Program-made: the position numbers and the translations under genes
Part shown: positions 22,383-34,250 of the stretch, piece by piece
Numbering within the stretch: the first letter of the stretch is position 1
How the letters are laid out: every line of letters begins with the position of its first letter
Notes under the pieces: model-generated
The model's database searches: none
Told to the model about the DNA's origin: nothing
Seen by the model: the letters and a program-made list of their open reading frames with translations, nothing else
NCBI GenBank assembly: GCA_028583685.1
Contig: JAMXIF010001178.1
Location: 4,128,820 to 4,192,819, forward strand
Source of the DNA: Petaurus breviceps papuanus
Lineage: Eukaryota; Chordata; Mammalia; Diprotodontia; Petauridae
Length of the DNA: 64,000 nt
Direction: 5' to 3'

Positions 22383-23929
22383 CCCTAGAATCTATTGCTT
22401 CCTGACTGATTTCTTAGGATTCTGTGACAGAGGTCCTCATACTTCTTCTCCTGAGTGACTGAGGTCCTATGTGCTCCTTCCCCAGTGCCTTGGAGAAGCC
22501 TCTGTGACTTCTTCACACACGCTAAGCTGACCCTTTGGTCTACTGAACAGAGTATTGGCCATTCAGGAGCAGAGAGGAGGATGAGATACAAAGAGTCCTG
22601 GAACAGGCATCAGGAAATGGAGTTTTAATGCTGGCTTTGCCAGTAACAAGCCAGGTAGCCAAGAAAAGTCATTTCCTCTCCTTGACCTTTAGTTTTTTTC
22701 CTCTATAAAGTTAGCATTATAATACAAATGCAGTATGGGACGATGGAAAGAGAACTAGGTATGAGGGTTTGGAAGAATTGGGACCAAATTCCAGTTCTGC
22801 TTCCTCCTACCTGTGTCTGACTCTGGACCAGTTGCATCATTTCTCTGTGGTTCTGTTTGCCCATCTATAAAATAAGGGATTTGGGCTAGATGAGCTATTG
22901 GGTCCTTTCCAGCTCTAGGGCCTGTGATTTATGAACGTTTGCCTATCTTACAAGAGCATTTGTGATAATCAGCTGAAATAGTGGGCATGCTTTGAAATAA
23001 GTATCAGTTTTCATTAATGAAGTGTATCAACTCCTTGTGAATAGGTCCTATGGTTTCTCTTGTGTTCCCCTACAGTAAGTGCTCAATAAATGCTTGTTGT
23101 CTAGATAGATTTTCTGCCAATCTTTCCCTTCCTCATCTATCATAAGCAAAGAAAAATCAAAAGGAAGGAAATTAATGTTGTTTAAAAAATATTGGGACTG
23201 AGATTTCATTTGTATAAGGGGAAAATTTCCTCTACCAGTGCAAGTCAACAACACACCCTAAGCTTCTTATGGTCTGAGAGACCCACCTAGGGCTCTGAGA
23301 GGGTAAGTGACTTGTCTAGGGTTACCCGATCATTATGTGTTAGAAGCAAGACTGAACCCTGAGCTTATGGCTAATTCTCTACCAACTATACCATGCTGCC
23401 TCACCCACATTTTTTTTATGAAAGCTAAACAAGATAGCAACAATCCAGCCCATTAAGTGATGTCTCCCCTTGTCCTCTGCCATCCTCCATCACCCATCCC
23501 CCTTAGCCCATGAGGACTCAGGCTGGTTAGCTTATGGTGATCATGAGGGTTTTCAGTTGGAGGAGGCTGATGAGGGAGGTGGCTAGAGTTCCTCCCCTCT
23601 GCTTCTGGTGCTGAATAGACACATTCCTTCCAGGGCTCTGTGTATCAGGGATGAAAGCCTGGCTAGCCAATTTAGAATTCTTGGCTTTTTTATTTCTGTC
23701 TCAGTCTGTGGGAGAATTAGGTACTCAATAAATAAATATAGAGCGTGCCAAGTATGTGCAGAATTCTCCCTCTCATTGGCACGTTTTGTTGTTTTAGCTA
23801 TTACACAAGCATGACTGCTGTGCCCCCCCAGTTACTCTGTAAGATCCCTGAGGGCAGGAACTCCACCTTCTACTTCCTTCTCATACGGTTTCTGGTGTTC
23901 ATTTCTAGGCATTCCATTTTAGGACAGTT

Positions 23930-24335
23930 ATTGACAAAACAGAGCGGGCCCAGAAGGGAATGACTAGGATGGTAAGAAGACAGAGGTCCTTGCCATATGA
24001 GGATTAGTTGGGAAAAAAAACTGTGGACATTTAGCACTGAGAAAGAAGGTTTAGGGGCTATCTGTAAATAACTGAAAGGATGCCATTTGCAAGAGGTACT
24101 AGACTTGATTCCCTTGGGCCTGGAGGAGGGTAAATCTCAGAGCAATTCTGGAAGTTGTATAGACAGGTATGAAAATCCACACATATAGGAAATTTCTTCA
24201 ATAATTAAAACTGTCCCAAAGCAGAATAGGCTGCCTTGTGAGGTGGTAAGTTCCTTGTCACTGAAGGTCTTCAAGGGGAGGTTGGATAGCCCCTTGTAAG
24301 GGATATCATATGCTGTGTCACATAATGATTCTGTG
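23930..24335 (+). mobile_element. CR1/L3-like LINE 3' remnant
   Basis: Ordered phrases (tttagcactgagaaagaagg, gaggtactagacttgattc, aactgtcccaaagcagaata, ggctgccttgtgaggtgg, tggatagccccttgtaaggg, gattctgtgattc) follow the 3' untranslated region of CR1-group LINEs, known in mammals as L3. No reading frame remains. Confidence 0.65.
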
Positions 24336-24499
24336 ATTCACTACCTCCCAGCCAAGAAGACAGAACTGAGAACCTAGTAGGCGCTCTGTACTTGATAAAT
24401 TGAATTTAGAGACCCTGAGAGTAAGCATCAGGAAAGTACCTTGATTCCTCCTCAAATATATATAAATCTTGTCATTTCTGCCACCATAAAATTGTATGC

Positions 24500-24504
24500 G
24501 TGCA

Positions 24505-24544
<40 letters not shown>
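24500..24544. repeat. CA dinucleotide microsatellite
   Basis: An alternating CA tract of about 45 bases with a few interruptions. Confidence 0.95.
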
Positions 24545-24630
24545 CACATCACAGTTCCTATAATGCTTTTAACAAGTGACCAAGGCAGAACTAGAGACCT
24601 GTAGAATATCAAGGTTAAGAAATGACTTTA

Positions 24631-24785
24631 AGGGGAGGCCAGGTGGCTCAGTGAGTAAGAGCACCAGCTCCAGTGTTGGGATGACCTGGAGATCGAATCC
24701 CGGGCTCAGACACTCAGCACCACACCCAGAAATAACTGGCTGTGTAACCTTGAGCAAGTTATTTAACCCCTTAAAAAAAAAAAAA
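24631..24785 (+). mobile_element. A-tailed SINE, subfamily B, perfect 12-bp TSD
   Basis: Starts aggggaggccaggtggctca, contains gatcgaatcccgggctcaga and ends in an A run. The target duplication GAAATGACTTTA is exact at 24619-24630 and 24786-24797. It is closer to 1947-2120 than to the other A-tailed SINEs, so a second subfamily was active. Confidence 0.9.
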
Positions 24786-24844
24786 GAAATGACTTTAGAG
24801 GTCATCTAGTTCAAATGGTATTTGAACAAGAATATACTCCTGAT

Positions 24845-25300
24845 GTCTACAGTAGGCTTCATGGCACAGTAAACAGAATACTAGACTTGAGGTCAGAAAA
24901 ATCTTGGTTTGACTCTTACCTCAGACACTTAAGAGCTGTGTAGTCTTGGGCAAGTTAAACTCTCAGCTTCAGTTTCCATATTTGTAAAATGGGAATTATA
25001 ATAAAAGCACCTATCTCACAGGATTGTTGTAAAGAACAAATGGGATAATATACATATAGATTTTGTAAATGTGGGGCGGCGAGGTGGTGCAGTGAGTAGA
25101 GTACCGGCCCTGGAGTCAGGAGGACCTGAGTTCAGATTCGGACACAGACACTTAACAGTTACTAGCCATGTGACCTTGGGCAAGTCACTTAACCACGATT
25201 GCCTGCCCTCCCCTTCCAAAAAAAAAAGATTTTGTAAACCTAAAAGTACTATATAAATATTAACTCATTATTTTTCTTATTAATGCAATTATGCTGTTAT
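24845..25300 (+). mobile_element. CORE-SINE interrupted by a younger SINE
   Basis: 24845-25069 and 25239-25300 are two parts of one old CORE-SINE (ggcttcatggcacagtaaac, then tttgtaaaatgggaattata, then aaacctaaaagtactat). The A-tailed SINE at 25070-25226 separates them. Confidence 0.8.
25070..25226 (+). mobile_element. A-tailed marsupial SINE, perfect 12-bp TSD
   Basis: Reads tggggcggcgaggtggtgca at the start and ends gcctgccctccccttcc plus an A run. The target duplication AGATTTTGTAAA is exact at 25058-25069 and 25227-25238. It has few differences from the presumed consensus and so is among the younger insertions here. Confidence 0.92.
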
Positions 25301-25544
25301 ATAAATGTTAGCTATCCAGCCTTAATCTCTAGTGAGTGAGAATCCACTACTTCCCAAGATTGTCCATTATATTTTAGTATGGCTTTAGTTGTTAGGAAGA
25401 TTTGCCTTATATTCACATTGGCTTCTTTTCATTTTGTTCTCCTGATCCTACTTCTGCTCTATGGGACCAAGCAAGGCAAGTCTAATTCTTTTTGTAGGAG
25501 TGAATCTTTCAGCTACCTGAAGGAATATGAATTATTGATTGATT

Positions 25545-26110
25545 GAATGAATGAATGAAGCAGTTATTAAGTGTTTATTATGTGCAAAGCATGGGCATAC
25601 AAATAAAAGAGTAAGACAGTCCCTGCTTTTAAGGAGCTCAAACTCTAATGGGAACAATAACACATCTGGAAGGTTTCAGCTATAAGTCAGATGGAAAGAT
25701 CCTATAGTCCTTAGGGTGCAGCAGCAAAGCAGATGTTAATGCTGCTTCTTTAATGTAATTTCCATTGATAAAATCATATCTGTTTCTCTTCTTGAAATAT
25801 TTAACAAAATTTAACTTAATTTGTTAAAATTTTAGCAAAAACTTCAGTGGCAGGAGCTTTTCTCAGTAGCTATGGCTGGGGCCTGCATAGGAGCTGCATC
25901 CCTCTTGGGGGACTTCCTGAGATGATGGCAGAGAGCATTGGACTGGGAGGCTCTTCCCAGGGCTCCTGCATTCAGAGCTCTGGGCTGTCTTCATCAGGGT
26001 CTGAAGGGATGTGTGGTCAAGGTTGTGGAAGTGGTTTGACTTGCCTGGCATATGCTACTTCCTGTCTCTTCCTCAGGACACCTTGCTGCTTCAGCTAGGC
26101 TGGCTTGCCT
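25545..26110 (+). mobile_element. Unclassified interspersed repeat, copy 2 of a pair
   Basis: Diverged partner of 8456-9015, with the same block order. It includes aaggagctcaaactctaatg, the tcagatggaaagatcc block, gcagcagcaaagcagat and ggtttgacttgcctggcata. Two overlapping open frames here have no family resemblance and are not called as genes. Confidence 0.6.
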
Positions 26111-26289
26111 GCCCTGGGGGGAGCAGTCTGTTGGCAGGGGACCATTGCTCTGGATGATTGCTCTAAGGGCTGGGCTGGAAGAAGGACCAGTGGTCTGGGG
26201 AGTGCTGCCACTCCCAATGCTCCTGTGCCCATCTCTCTGTTGGTAACATCTGGACTATTTCCCTTAAATCTTCTTTTCTCAAAGTGAAA

Positions 26290-27080
26290 TATCCCCGGTC
26301 TCATCAGTGGCTCTTCCTATGGTGTAGTGTCTGGTTCCCTCACCGACTTTTTTGCCCTTCTCTGGAAATTTTCCAGCTTCGTCATTACTATCTGAAAATA
26401 TGTAACTCAAATGATCTGAGTAGGGATGCCACATTGGGAAGATCACCTCCTTTGTCCTGGACGCTTCGTCTCTTGATGCAGTCTAAAACTCTGTTAGCTC
26501 TTTTTAAACTACCAGATAATTAGGATGACATATTTAAAGCTGAAAGGTCATCAAGTCCAGTGCCTTTATTTTACAGGTAAGGAAACTGAGGCCAAGAGAA
26601 ATTAACTTCCCTCGAGTCACACAACCAGTAAACAGGATTCAAAGCTAGGGAATCCTCTGCATTCTGTCCTCACTATGTGATGTTGCTTATATGGGCAGCT
26701 AGGTGGCACAGTGGATAGAGAGCCAAACCTGGAGGCAGGAAGACCTGAGTTCAAATTTGACTGGAGACACTTATGAACTGTGTGATCCTGGGCTAGTCAC
26801 TTAACCTCTATTTGTCTCAGTTTCCTCATCTATAAAATGGGTATAATAATAACATCTTTCTCTCAGGGGTGTTGTGAGGATCAATGAGATAATAATTTTA
26901 AGTACCCATCACAGTGCCTGGCACATAGCAAGCATTATATACACGTTAGCTAGTATTACCTCTTAGATAATACTGTTATTTCATATTGAGCTTGGCATTC
27001 ACTAAAAGCCCCAGATCTTTTCCCACACAAATTGTTGTCTACCCACATCTTTCCCTTTTCTGTCCTTACAGAGCTGATGT
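26290..27080. mobile_element. Old LINE-derived segment split by SINEs
   Basis: 26290-26519 and 26966-27080 carry phrases (tttgtcctggacgcttcg, gttagctctttttaaact, cattgagcttggcattcac-like, ccccagatcttttccca) of a widespread mammalian repeat that I believe is LINE-derived (CR1/L3 group). MIR and CORE-SINE copies at 26520-26965 interrupt it. Confidence 0.4.
26694..26965 (+). mobile_element. CORE-SINE, nearly full length
   Basis: Plus-strand copy from gggcagctaggtggcacagt through gagttcaaatttgactgg and tcctcatctataaaatggg to a tail with cagtgcctggcacatagcaa. Confidence 0.85.
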
Positions 27081-29439
27081 TTTGAACTAAAGTTCAAAGA
27101 ATTCATCTACTCTGAGCCACACTAGAAAGACACAACATTTCCTGATTAATAAAAAACTGGATTCAGTTATGGGCTTTGGAGGAGTCAAATATAGGACATA
27201 GTCCCTCCCCATATCGGGCTTAACAATCCATTTTATAAGGACACACATGTGAAATGATAATTCTGACACTGTCCTAGTGGGTGGGACAGACTTTAAAGTT
27301 TGGGGACAGTGGCCTCTGAACTTTTTTTATCACATGTTTCTATGAGTAAAAAGAATTTTGAGCATGCACTTCTAATAGGTGCCTATTTACTTATTTCCAA
27401 ATTATGCACAGGTACAAATAAATGCATATATATTATAAAAACAGATGTAAAAATCAACATTTAAAAAAGGTGAGATAAAGATGTAATAATATTTAATCCT
27501 GGAGGTCATATGAATCCACTGGAGTTTGTTGTCTAGAGGGTGACATGGACAGAATGATGAATGCAGAGAATGAATGCATGGAGAGGCAGAGAGATGAATC
27601 AGAAGGTCGCTGATAGGGAATGAGGGCCCAAACTAAGGTGGGAGCTGTATGAGCAGAGAAGGGGAGGGATTCAGATTTTGCGGAGACAAAAATGACAACA
27701 TCAAACAACTGACTGTGTATGTTCAGGGGTGAAAGAGAGTGAGGGGTTGAAGATGAGTCTGCAGTTGTTAATCTAGGAGGATGGAAGGATGGTGGTACCA
27801 TAGCAGTAACAGAGAAGTTTAGAAGAAAGATGGGTTTCTGAGGGAAATATAATATAATGAGATATTCAGTGCATATCATAACCCATCGACATTTGCTCTT
27901 CCTGTAGGGTTTACTCTGTACTAGTAGAAAGGAGAAAAGGGGAGAACAGGGCTCTAAGTCACTGGTGCCCACCCTCCCAGGAGCCCCTACTACAGCCACA
28001 AGGTGATCTAGGAGATGGAACCTGTGCAGCTGTCACTGTGGCTACCCATAGTGGTTATGACTTCCTTGAGGGGCTAATATTCAGGCTCAGAAGGGTTAAG
28101 TTTAGAACTTGCATAGCAGAGAGCAAAGGCAGACTGGAGGAGAGTTGGGGGATAACGTTAGGTATGATTGACCAATGTGGAGTGTGGGTTATATGGCATC
28201 TTCCCATTGGTTGAACACACACCTTTTTTGGGGTCATCTACTAAGGAGAGTTTCTACTTTGAAGACCCTTGCTTTGGAAGCCAGAGGAAAAAGAGATCAC
28301 TTGTGAGCTGGGTGGCCACAGAAGATTTCATGGAGAGGTGGCTTTGAGCTAGACCTTGAAGTAAGGTAAATATAGAGGGGGAAGGAAGCATGCCCAGGGG
28401 AGAAGATGAACATAGAGGATTTTGAGCTGAAATGAATCTTAGAGCTCACCTGATCCATCTCTTTCATTTTATGGATGAAGAAAAGAGTTTAACTGACAAG
28501 GTCTTGTGAGGTCAAGGTCACATGGGTGGTAAGGAAAAAGCCCAGCTGGAACTAAACCTAGGGAGCCTGACTAGAGCATAAGTCAAGTTCAGTTGGCAGT
28601 AATCACTCTGCTCGGGACAGGAGAGCATCCCAGCAGAAGGTTTACTGAGAGCTTTTCCCTCACATGGCTTGTGCTGAGAGATTTGATTTTAGCCCTAGCA
28701 ACTATGCGCACATCTGGCTCTGGGCAGATTGGCCTATTGAGAAAACCAGACAGGCAAGCTTTTAGATGGTATTAACAGCTTGGCAGGTACCAGTCCTGTT
28801 CTAAATGAGCCCCCAGGAACTGTTCCCACTCCCACTAAAGGCTGGAGGACCACAGGAGGGGACCGAACAGCCTTCTGGTAGCACTTAGCTGGCCACAAGA
28901 AGAATGATGGCACTACCTAGGGCCCTGTTAGCTTCCTGTCTAATAACATGGGATTAGTCACCAATTAGAGTCAGTCACAGCTGAAGCCCCTCAAATCTCC
29001 TGGTAGCAATGATGCCTGCATGCAATTGCAAGAAAACAGCATCTATGAGCCTGAGAGCCATGGAAACCATTGGTTGCCCAGGTGATGCTAACCCGAGCCC
29101 TGCGGGCAGGGAGGAGGAGTTTGAATTTTGCAACCTCTCCCTGAGACTTTAGATTGCTGCTTTGGAATAATAATAATTATTTTAAAAAAAAAAACTGTTC
29201 TCTGTGCAGAAGCTCGGCATGAAACACTTTAGACAGACCATGGTCCACATGGTAAGTTTAAGAACTATGGAACCTGGAAGTGACCTCAAGAGGTCATCGT
29301 CCATGACTAGGTAGGGAACCATTTCAGTCAAATGAGAATGGATCCTTGAGGATTCCTGGTGTACCCCCAAAAGTCATGCATATTCTGTTCACCATGACAG
29401 GGAAGGGGACAGAAACCTCTTTGCCTCTTAAAAGAAAGA

Positions 29440-30035
29440 ACTGGGAATAGTTCATCTAAAGAGGAGAACAAAAGGGGACATGGGATCATGGTATTTCAAG
29501 CTGTCAAGGACCTTAGAGATAACCTAATGATAGTTCTCTTCAACTGTTTAAATGGTTCTGATACAGAAGAAGGAACATGATTATTCTGCTTAGCCCCAGA
29601 AAGCAGAACTTGGAACAAGGGGTGGAAATTTCAGGGAGGCAGATTTTGTCCTGGTAGAAAAAAAAGCCGCCTAAAAAAATCCCAAATAGAATGGGTTATT
29701 GTAGGAAGTAGTGGGTTCCCCATCAAGGGAACATAGATTTAGAACTGGGTTATATAACAGAAGTTGCCATGTCCAACCTCTTCATTTTTAGATGAGGAAA
29801 AGGAGGCCCAAAAGGTAAGTGCCCAGGGTCACTCAGTAAGTGAGTGCCTGAGTCAGGACTCAAACCTAGGTCTTCTGTGCTTCCTTTCAACCCTGTCCTC
29901 TTGGTAGAAATTTCAAAGCAAAAGTTAGATGACCCCTTGTGAGGGATATTGTAGGAAAGAGTCCTCTTCAGACACAGGTTTGGTTGAGTGGCCTCTAGGG
30001 TCCCTTCGAAGACAGTTACTTACATAGCAGAGCCT
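29440..30035 (+). mobile_element. CR1/L3-like LINE remnant split by a MIR
   Basis: CR1-type 3' phrases occur at 29440-29728 (agaagaaggaacatgattat, ctgcttagccccagaaagca, gggaggcagattttgtcc) and resume at 29910-30035 (gatgaccccttgtgaggg, ggcctctagggtcccttc). A minus-strand MIR occupies 29730-29905. Confidence 0.6.
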
Positions 30036-30404
30036 AACATCCAGGAAACCCCAAACAAAACTGACATACGGCCAAGGATTGTCTTCCTGGTGATGCCTGA
30101 CACGGAAATGAACACATTTGCCTGTTCTAGTCTCATTGTTCAGCTTCTCCCTTGAAGCTCAGGTAGATTGGAAGCTCCTTCACCTTGTTCTTGTATATAT
30201 TTTCCCTCTAATACCTTGGACAGGACCGGGCCCACAGATCACCCTCAAGACACTCAGTGATTCTCTGCAGAAGCCAACACTAGGCTTAGATGGTGGGAAA
30301 AGCTGTATAGTGGGACTTGGGTTCTGAAATACTGTCCAACTTTCAGCAAGGTGGTTGACCTCTTTGGATTTTAATTTTATTTTAGTAAAATGGAGGATTA
30401 TGGA

Positions 30405-30660
30405 AGAGAGCTCAGCTAAGAGGTTGCAATGGATAGAGCACTAGGTCTAGAGTCAGAAAGACCTGAATTCAAATCCAGTCTTGGACACTTACTAGCTGTG
30501 TGAACTTGGGCAAGTCATTTAACCCTGTTGGACTTAGTTTCTCCATCTGTAGAATGAGCTGGAGAAGGAAATGGCAAATCACTCTGGTATCTTTGCCAAG
30601 AAAACCCCAAATGACACCATGCAGAGTTGGATGTGACTGCAATGACTGATCAACAACAAG
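30405..30660 (+). mobile_element. Mar1-like CORE-SINE, full length
   Basis: Contains agagcactaggtctagagtc, attcaaatccagtcttgg, atgagctggagaaggaaatg and ccaagaaaaccccaaatg, ending near atcaacaacaag. Confidence 0.9.
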
Positions 30661-32043
30661 AAAAGATAGCCCCAACATCTCTTCCAGCTCAGAATTTCTA
30701 CATTCTATAATCTAACATTTCATGTTCTAGGGACCCTTTGAGAGCTAACCCTTAGTTAGTCCTAACCCTTAGTTTTCTAAGTCCTTGTTTGAAGTTTTCA
30801 TAGGATCTTAGATTTAGACAAACAAAGGTACCTTATAGATCAGCCAATGCAACTTCTTTCAATTTTTACAGATGAGGAAACTGAGGCCCAAAGAGGGTTG
30901 ACTTTAAGCGATATGCTTAAAGTCAGGCAGATAGGTTAGTGCATAGTTAAGATTTGAACCCAAAAATTTGATTCCAAATAGAGAGGACTCTTTACATTGT
31001 ACCAGTCTATCCTAACATTCTATCCTATAGAAGCTACTTCTACTTCTGTGAGGACACTAAGGAGAGAAAAAGATTGGTGTATCCCCTTTTTTCACCAATT
31101 GCAGATACCCATTAGTGTTGACTCTACTCCCAGAATTCAGTTTGTATTTAACAAAAACAAAACACCCTGATGTTCCACTCCATGTAGCACTGCTCAGTTG
31201 ACACAAGGATCTTAAGGGGGACCAGCCCAGTCCCAGGAGGCTGTAATTCATTAGTTGAAAGCACAGATCATTTTCTCCTCTTCCCCAGCTTTCCCTTTCA
31301 CTAGACTCTCTTTAGGCTTCAGTAATGAACCTTTTTTCTTGCAAAGGGTTTTCTGAGAGATCCATTCATTAACATTTGTTTCTGTTCCAATTAGTCATTC
31401 TACATCAAAGTCACCACCCAGATTCTGTCAGTGTTTTCTAGGCCAGGAGGGAGAGGTGAGGGAGGAGATTCGGAGTCTGAGGGAAACTTCTGATCTCTGC
31501 TGAGAGATACACTGGGAACTAACTTGGTGGGGTTTATGGAGGAAGAAGCCAAGGTTAAACGAAGACATTGGAGATGATGGGGAGAAGTTCAGAGGGGAAT
31601 AAATAGACCTGGGAGTCTGTTAAGGAAGCATCATACTATGTTCCCAGAACCCAAATCCTGCTCTGGGAGTGGAGAGCCCTGTTTGTTTTTGCTGTTGCTG
31701 TGATTTTGGGTTTTTTTGTTTTTGTTATTTCCCCAATTTTGTCACTTCCTAGTTGGGAGATCTTGGGCTAGTCAATTACCTCGTCTAGACATGTTTCCTC
31801 CTCTGTACCCTTTACTGTGCTGTCTTCCTGTTTTGGAGGGTGGGTTTGTTTTTATTGTTTGGTGTTAGCTTTGTTTTTATTTTTGGATTGTCTTGTGATT
31901 TTATTGTGGTGGTGAAAGGCCAGCATGGAAACTCCCTCCCACCAATGCAGATCACGAGTTGATCTAAAGTGCCTGATGCATCCATGGTCACACAACTAGT
32001 ATATATGAGATATAGGACTTGAATCCAGGTCTTCCTGACTTTG

Positions 32044-32295
32044 GGCCGCTAGGTGGCGCCATAGTGCACAGAGCGCCAGGCCTGAGGTCAGAAAGATACA
32101 TCTTCCAGAGTTCAAATCAGGCCTCAGACACTTACTAGCTGTGTGACCTTGGGCAGGTCACTTAACCCTGTTTGCCTCAGTTTCCTCATCTGTAAAATGA
32201 CCTGGAGAAGGAAATGGAAAACCACTCCAGTATTTTTGCCAAGAAAATCCTAAATAGGACAAGACTGAAAAAACAACTGAAATGACTGAAATAGT
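32044..32295 (+). mobile_element. Mar1-like CORE-SINE
   Basis: Starts ggccgctaggtggcgccata and runs through gttcaaatcaggcctcag, tcatctgtaaaatgacctgg and gccaagaaaatcctaaat to a short A-rich end. A decayed minus-strand MIR piece lies just before it (about 31960-32040). Confidence 0.88.
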
Positions 32296-32439
32296 ATGCA
32301 TGTGCATATTCATGAAGGGCAGGATGATAGGGACATGACTACACTGACTCAACAACAAAAAGTCCTGACTTTTAAGGCTAGCCTACCATCCCTTCTACCC
32401 CTTGCCACCCCAGCCTCTCTGGCTTCTTTAACATTTTTA

Positions 32440-32950
32440 AAAACTAAGTTTTTATTGATTTTTTTTTTTTGTTTTTTACATCATCATAGCTTCCCCTAGT
32501 ATCCTCCTCACCTCAAGCTATCCCATATAATAAGTAGTATGTTTCTTTTTCCTTCCTTCCTTCCTTCCTTCCTTCTTTCCTTCCTTCCTTCCTTCTTTGC
32601 TTCCTTCCTTCCTTTTTTTTTTTTTTTTGCTTTTAGGAGGGGTAAGGTAGGGCAATTGGGGTTAAGTGGCTTGCTCTAGTTCAGACAGCTAGTTTTTGTG
32701 TTGTGTCTGAGGCTGGATTTGAACTCAGGTACTCCTGACTCCAGGACCAGTGCTCTATTCACTTCGCCACCTAGCCACCCCCAGTAGTATGTTTCAAAGA
32801 CAAAATCAAAGAAAAAGATGAGTTTAAAAAATCAGCATAACTGAGCAATACATCACAAAAGTATGAAACTATGTGCCTCGTACAACATTTGTGAACCTCC
32901 TGCCTCTGCAAAGGGATATGTTAGGATTGTCTTCTTATTACTCTTCTTTC
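32440..32950. mobile_element. L1-like LINE 3' fragment interrupted by a SINE
   Basis: 32440-32545 (ctaagtttttattgattt, catcatcatagcttccc) and 32783-32950 (atcagcataactgagcaata, acctcctgcctctgcaaag) match the order seen at 49797-50050. The A-tailed SINE at 32546-32782 splits the fragment. Confidence 0.5.
32546..32782 (-). mobile_element. A-tailed SINE with TTCC-expanded tail and perfect TSD
   Basis: The target duplication AGTAGTATGTTTC is exact at 32533-32545 and 32783-32795. Between these lie a TTCC tetranucleotide tract (about 32550-32612), a T run and the SINE body on the minus strand. The microsatellite therefore lies within the insertion and appears to have grown from the SINE tail. Confidence 0.92.
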
Positions 32951-33021
32951 AAGTGATAAATGGTAGATAAAAGTTAGCTGGACAAAACTCTTTCCTGCAA
33001 TTTTTTTCCCTTTCTCCCAGA

Positions 33022-33220
33022 AAGGCAGTTTGGAATAATGGAAAGAGAACTGGACATAGAGTCAGAAAACCTGGATTCAGTTCCACCATTTATCAACAGA
33101 GTGACCTTGGATAGAAACTGAATCTGAATTTCCTCGTCTATAAAAACAAACCTCACAGGGTTATGAGAAAAGCACTTTGCATACTCTAAAACACTACATA
33201 AATGTGAGTTATTATTCCTC
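33022..33220 (+). mobile_element. MIR/CORE-SINE just upstream of window exon 8
   Basis: Plus-strand SINE with tggaaagagaactggacata, acctggattcagttcc and a tail with gcactttgcatactc. It ends about 130 bases before the acceptor at 33351. Confidence 0.75.
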
Positions 33221-33351
33221 TTTTTCTTCTCCCAGGGATTAGAATATTATTTGCCCCCAGTGAAGCTTTCTGATTTTGTCTAGTCCTTGTAGGGTCATTT
33301 ATCAATCCTACACTTGGGCGCTAACGATCCCCCTTTCTTCCTGTGACTCAG

Positions 33352-33493
33352 GCGCTTTCACCACTCACTTACTGACAACCGCCTTTGGATCCAGGAGCGG
33401 AGTCATGAATCATATGCCAAAAATTACTCCACCGTCTTTCCCCATGATGAACCACTGGCTGGCCGAAATATGAGGAGAGACCCACTGCATGAG
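33352..33493 (+). CDS. SARDH: SARDH coding exon 8 of window (FAO_M-type linker)
   Basis: One base completes the split arginine codon and 47 codons follow (about human residues 443-490). It reads [18 protein letters not shown] at the start and ends [12 protein letters not shown]. It lies in the FAO_M-type region that joins the oxidoreductase half to the folate half. The acceptor is CTCAG at 33347-33351 and the donor GTAAGG begins at 33494. It enters in phase 2 and leaves in phase 0. ESYAKNYS and [13 protein letters not shown] match human. Confidence 0.96.
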
Positions 33494-34039
33494 GTAAGGA
33501 GTTGCCATATTAGGGTAGAACGAGACTATAGGTTTGGGAGTCAATAGACCAGTGTTCTAATTCAAGCTCTGTCCCTAATTGAATTTGTAAACTCGGGCAA
33601 GTCCCTTCCCCTCTCTTGTCTTCAGAGGAGCTCTTTCTCCTCATCCATAAAATGAGAAGGTTGAACTAAAGCTCCTTCTAACCTTGACATGCTGTGACTA
33701 CAACTTTGTGACTGATAGAATCATCTGATTTGGAAGTGGATAGGTAGAGTGGAAAGAGGATTGAATTTAGAGTCAGTGCTCAAATCCTGGCTTTGCCTAT
33801 TCTTTTATGACATTGGGAAAGCCACTTTTCCTTTCTAGTCCTCAGTTTCCTCATCTGTAAAATTATAGGGGAGGAGGAAGGACTAGCTTGTATCTGAGGT
33901 CCCTTCAGGTGCTAAGTCTCTGATCTTCACTCTACTACCTTTTGCAGGATATGATTTCTGATCAGCTTAGTGTTGAGTTAGGGTACAAAAGTTGTTCAAC
34001 TTTGTCATCATCATAAATCTATAACACATTTATAGATTT

Positions 34040-34250
34040 AGTCATGTTACTCTTCTGTTCAAACATCTTCATTGGCTCCCTATTGCCTACTGCATGAATT
34101 CATTTTCCTAATTGTCAATATCCTGGACAGTTTGAATTGCTCTTTTTTCTCACTTTATCTCTCAAAACTTTCTCTGACACAACTTCTTGCTATAGTTGAA
34201 CTCTACTAACATCCCCCAAACATGCTTTTTCTTATGCCTCCATACCCCAG
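34040..34250 (+). mobile_element. L2 LINE fragment
   Basis: Plus-strand phrases cattggctccctattgcct, tactgcatgaattcattttc and cccccaaacatgcttttt follow the well-known L2 consensus near its 3' end. Related L2-tail sequence (aacttaataaatgaatgt, then tgttgaatg) follows the MIR at 34600-34740. Confidence 0.65.

Larger units (their letters stand above)
16887..33351 (+). other. SARDH large intron (16.5 kb) after window exon 7
   Basis: The largest intron. Elements with their own entries are repeat X, two copies of a 179-bp duplication, 33-bp minisatellite pieces, SINEs, hAT and CR1/L3-like pieces. Further MIR-type remnants lie at about 17390-17485 (+), 18320-18438 (-), 19375-19560 (-), 20308-20458 (-), 21365-21525 (-), 21533-21655 (-), 22585-22725 (+), 22730-22935 (+), 23275-23400 (-), 26520-26688 (-), 28430-28580 (-), 29730-29905 (-) and 30800-31005 (-). 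Repeat-poor stretches are 18620-19300, 20460-21340, 28590-29180 and 31010-31700. I see no exon in it. Confidence 0.6.

Noticed and set aside
25847-26304. Several overlapping frames of 60-83 codons
   Set aside because: They lie in or next to an old dispersed repeat (25545-26110) and do not match a known protein.
27493-27999. The longest open frame in the window, 168 codons on the minus strand
   Set aside because: No recognisable domain, no splice or start context, and the composition (many S, P, L) fits chance. The underlying sequence resembles the 3' part of repeat X.
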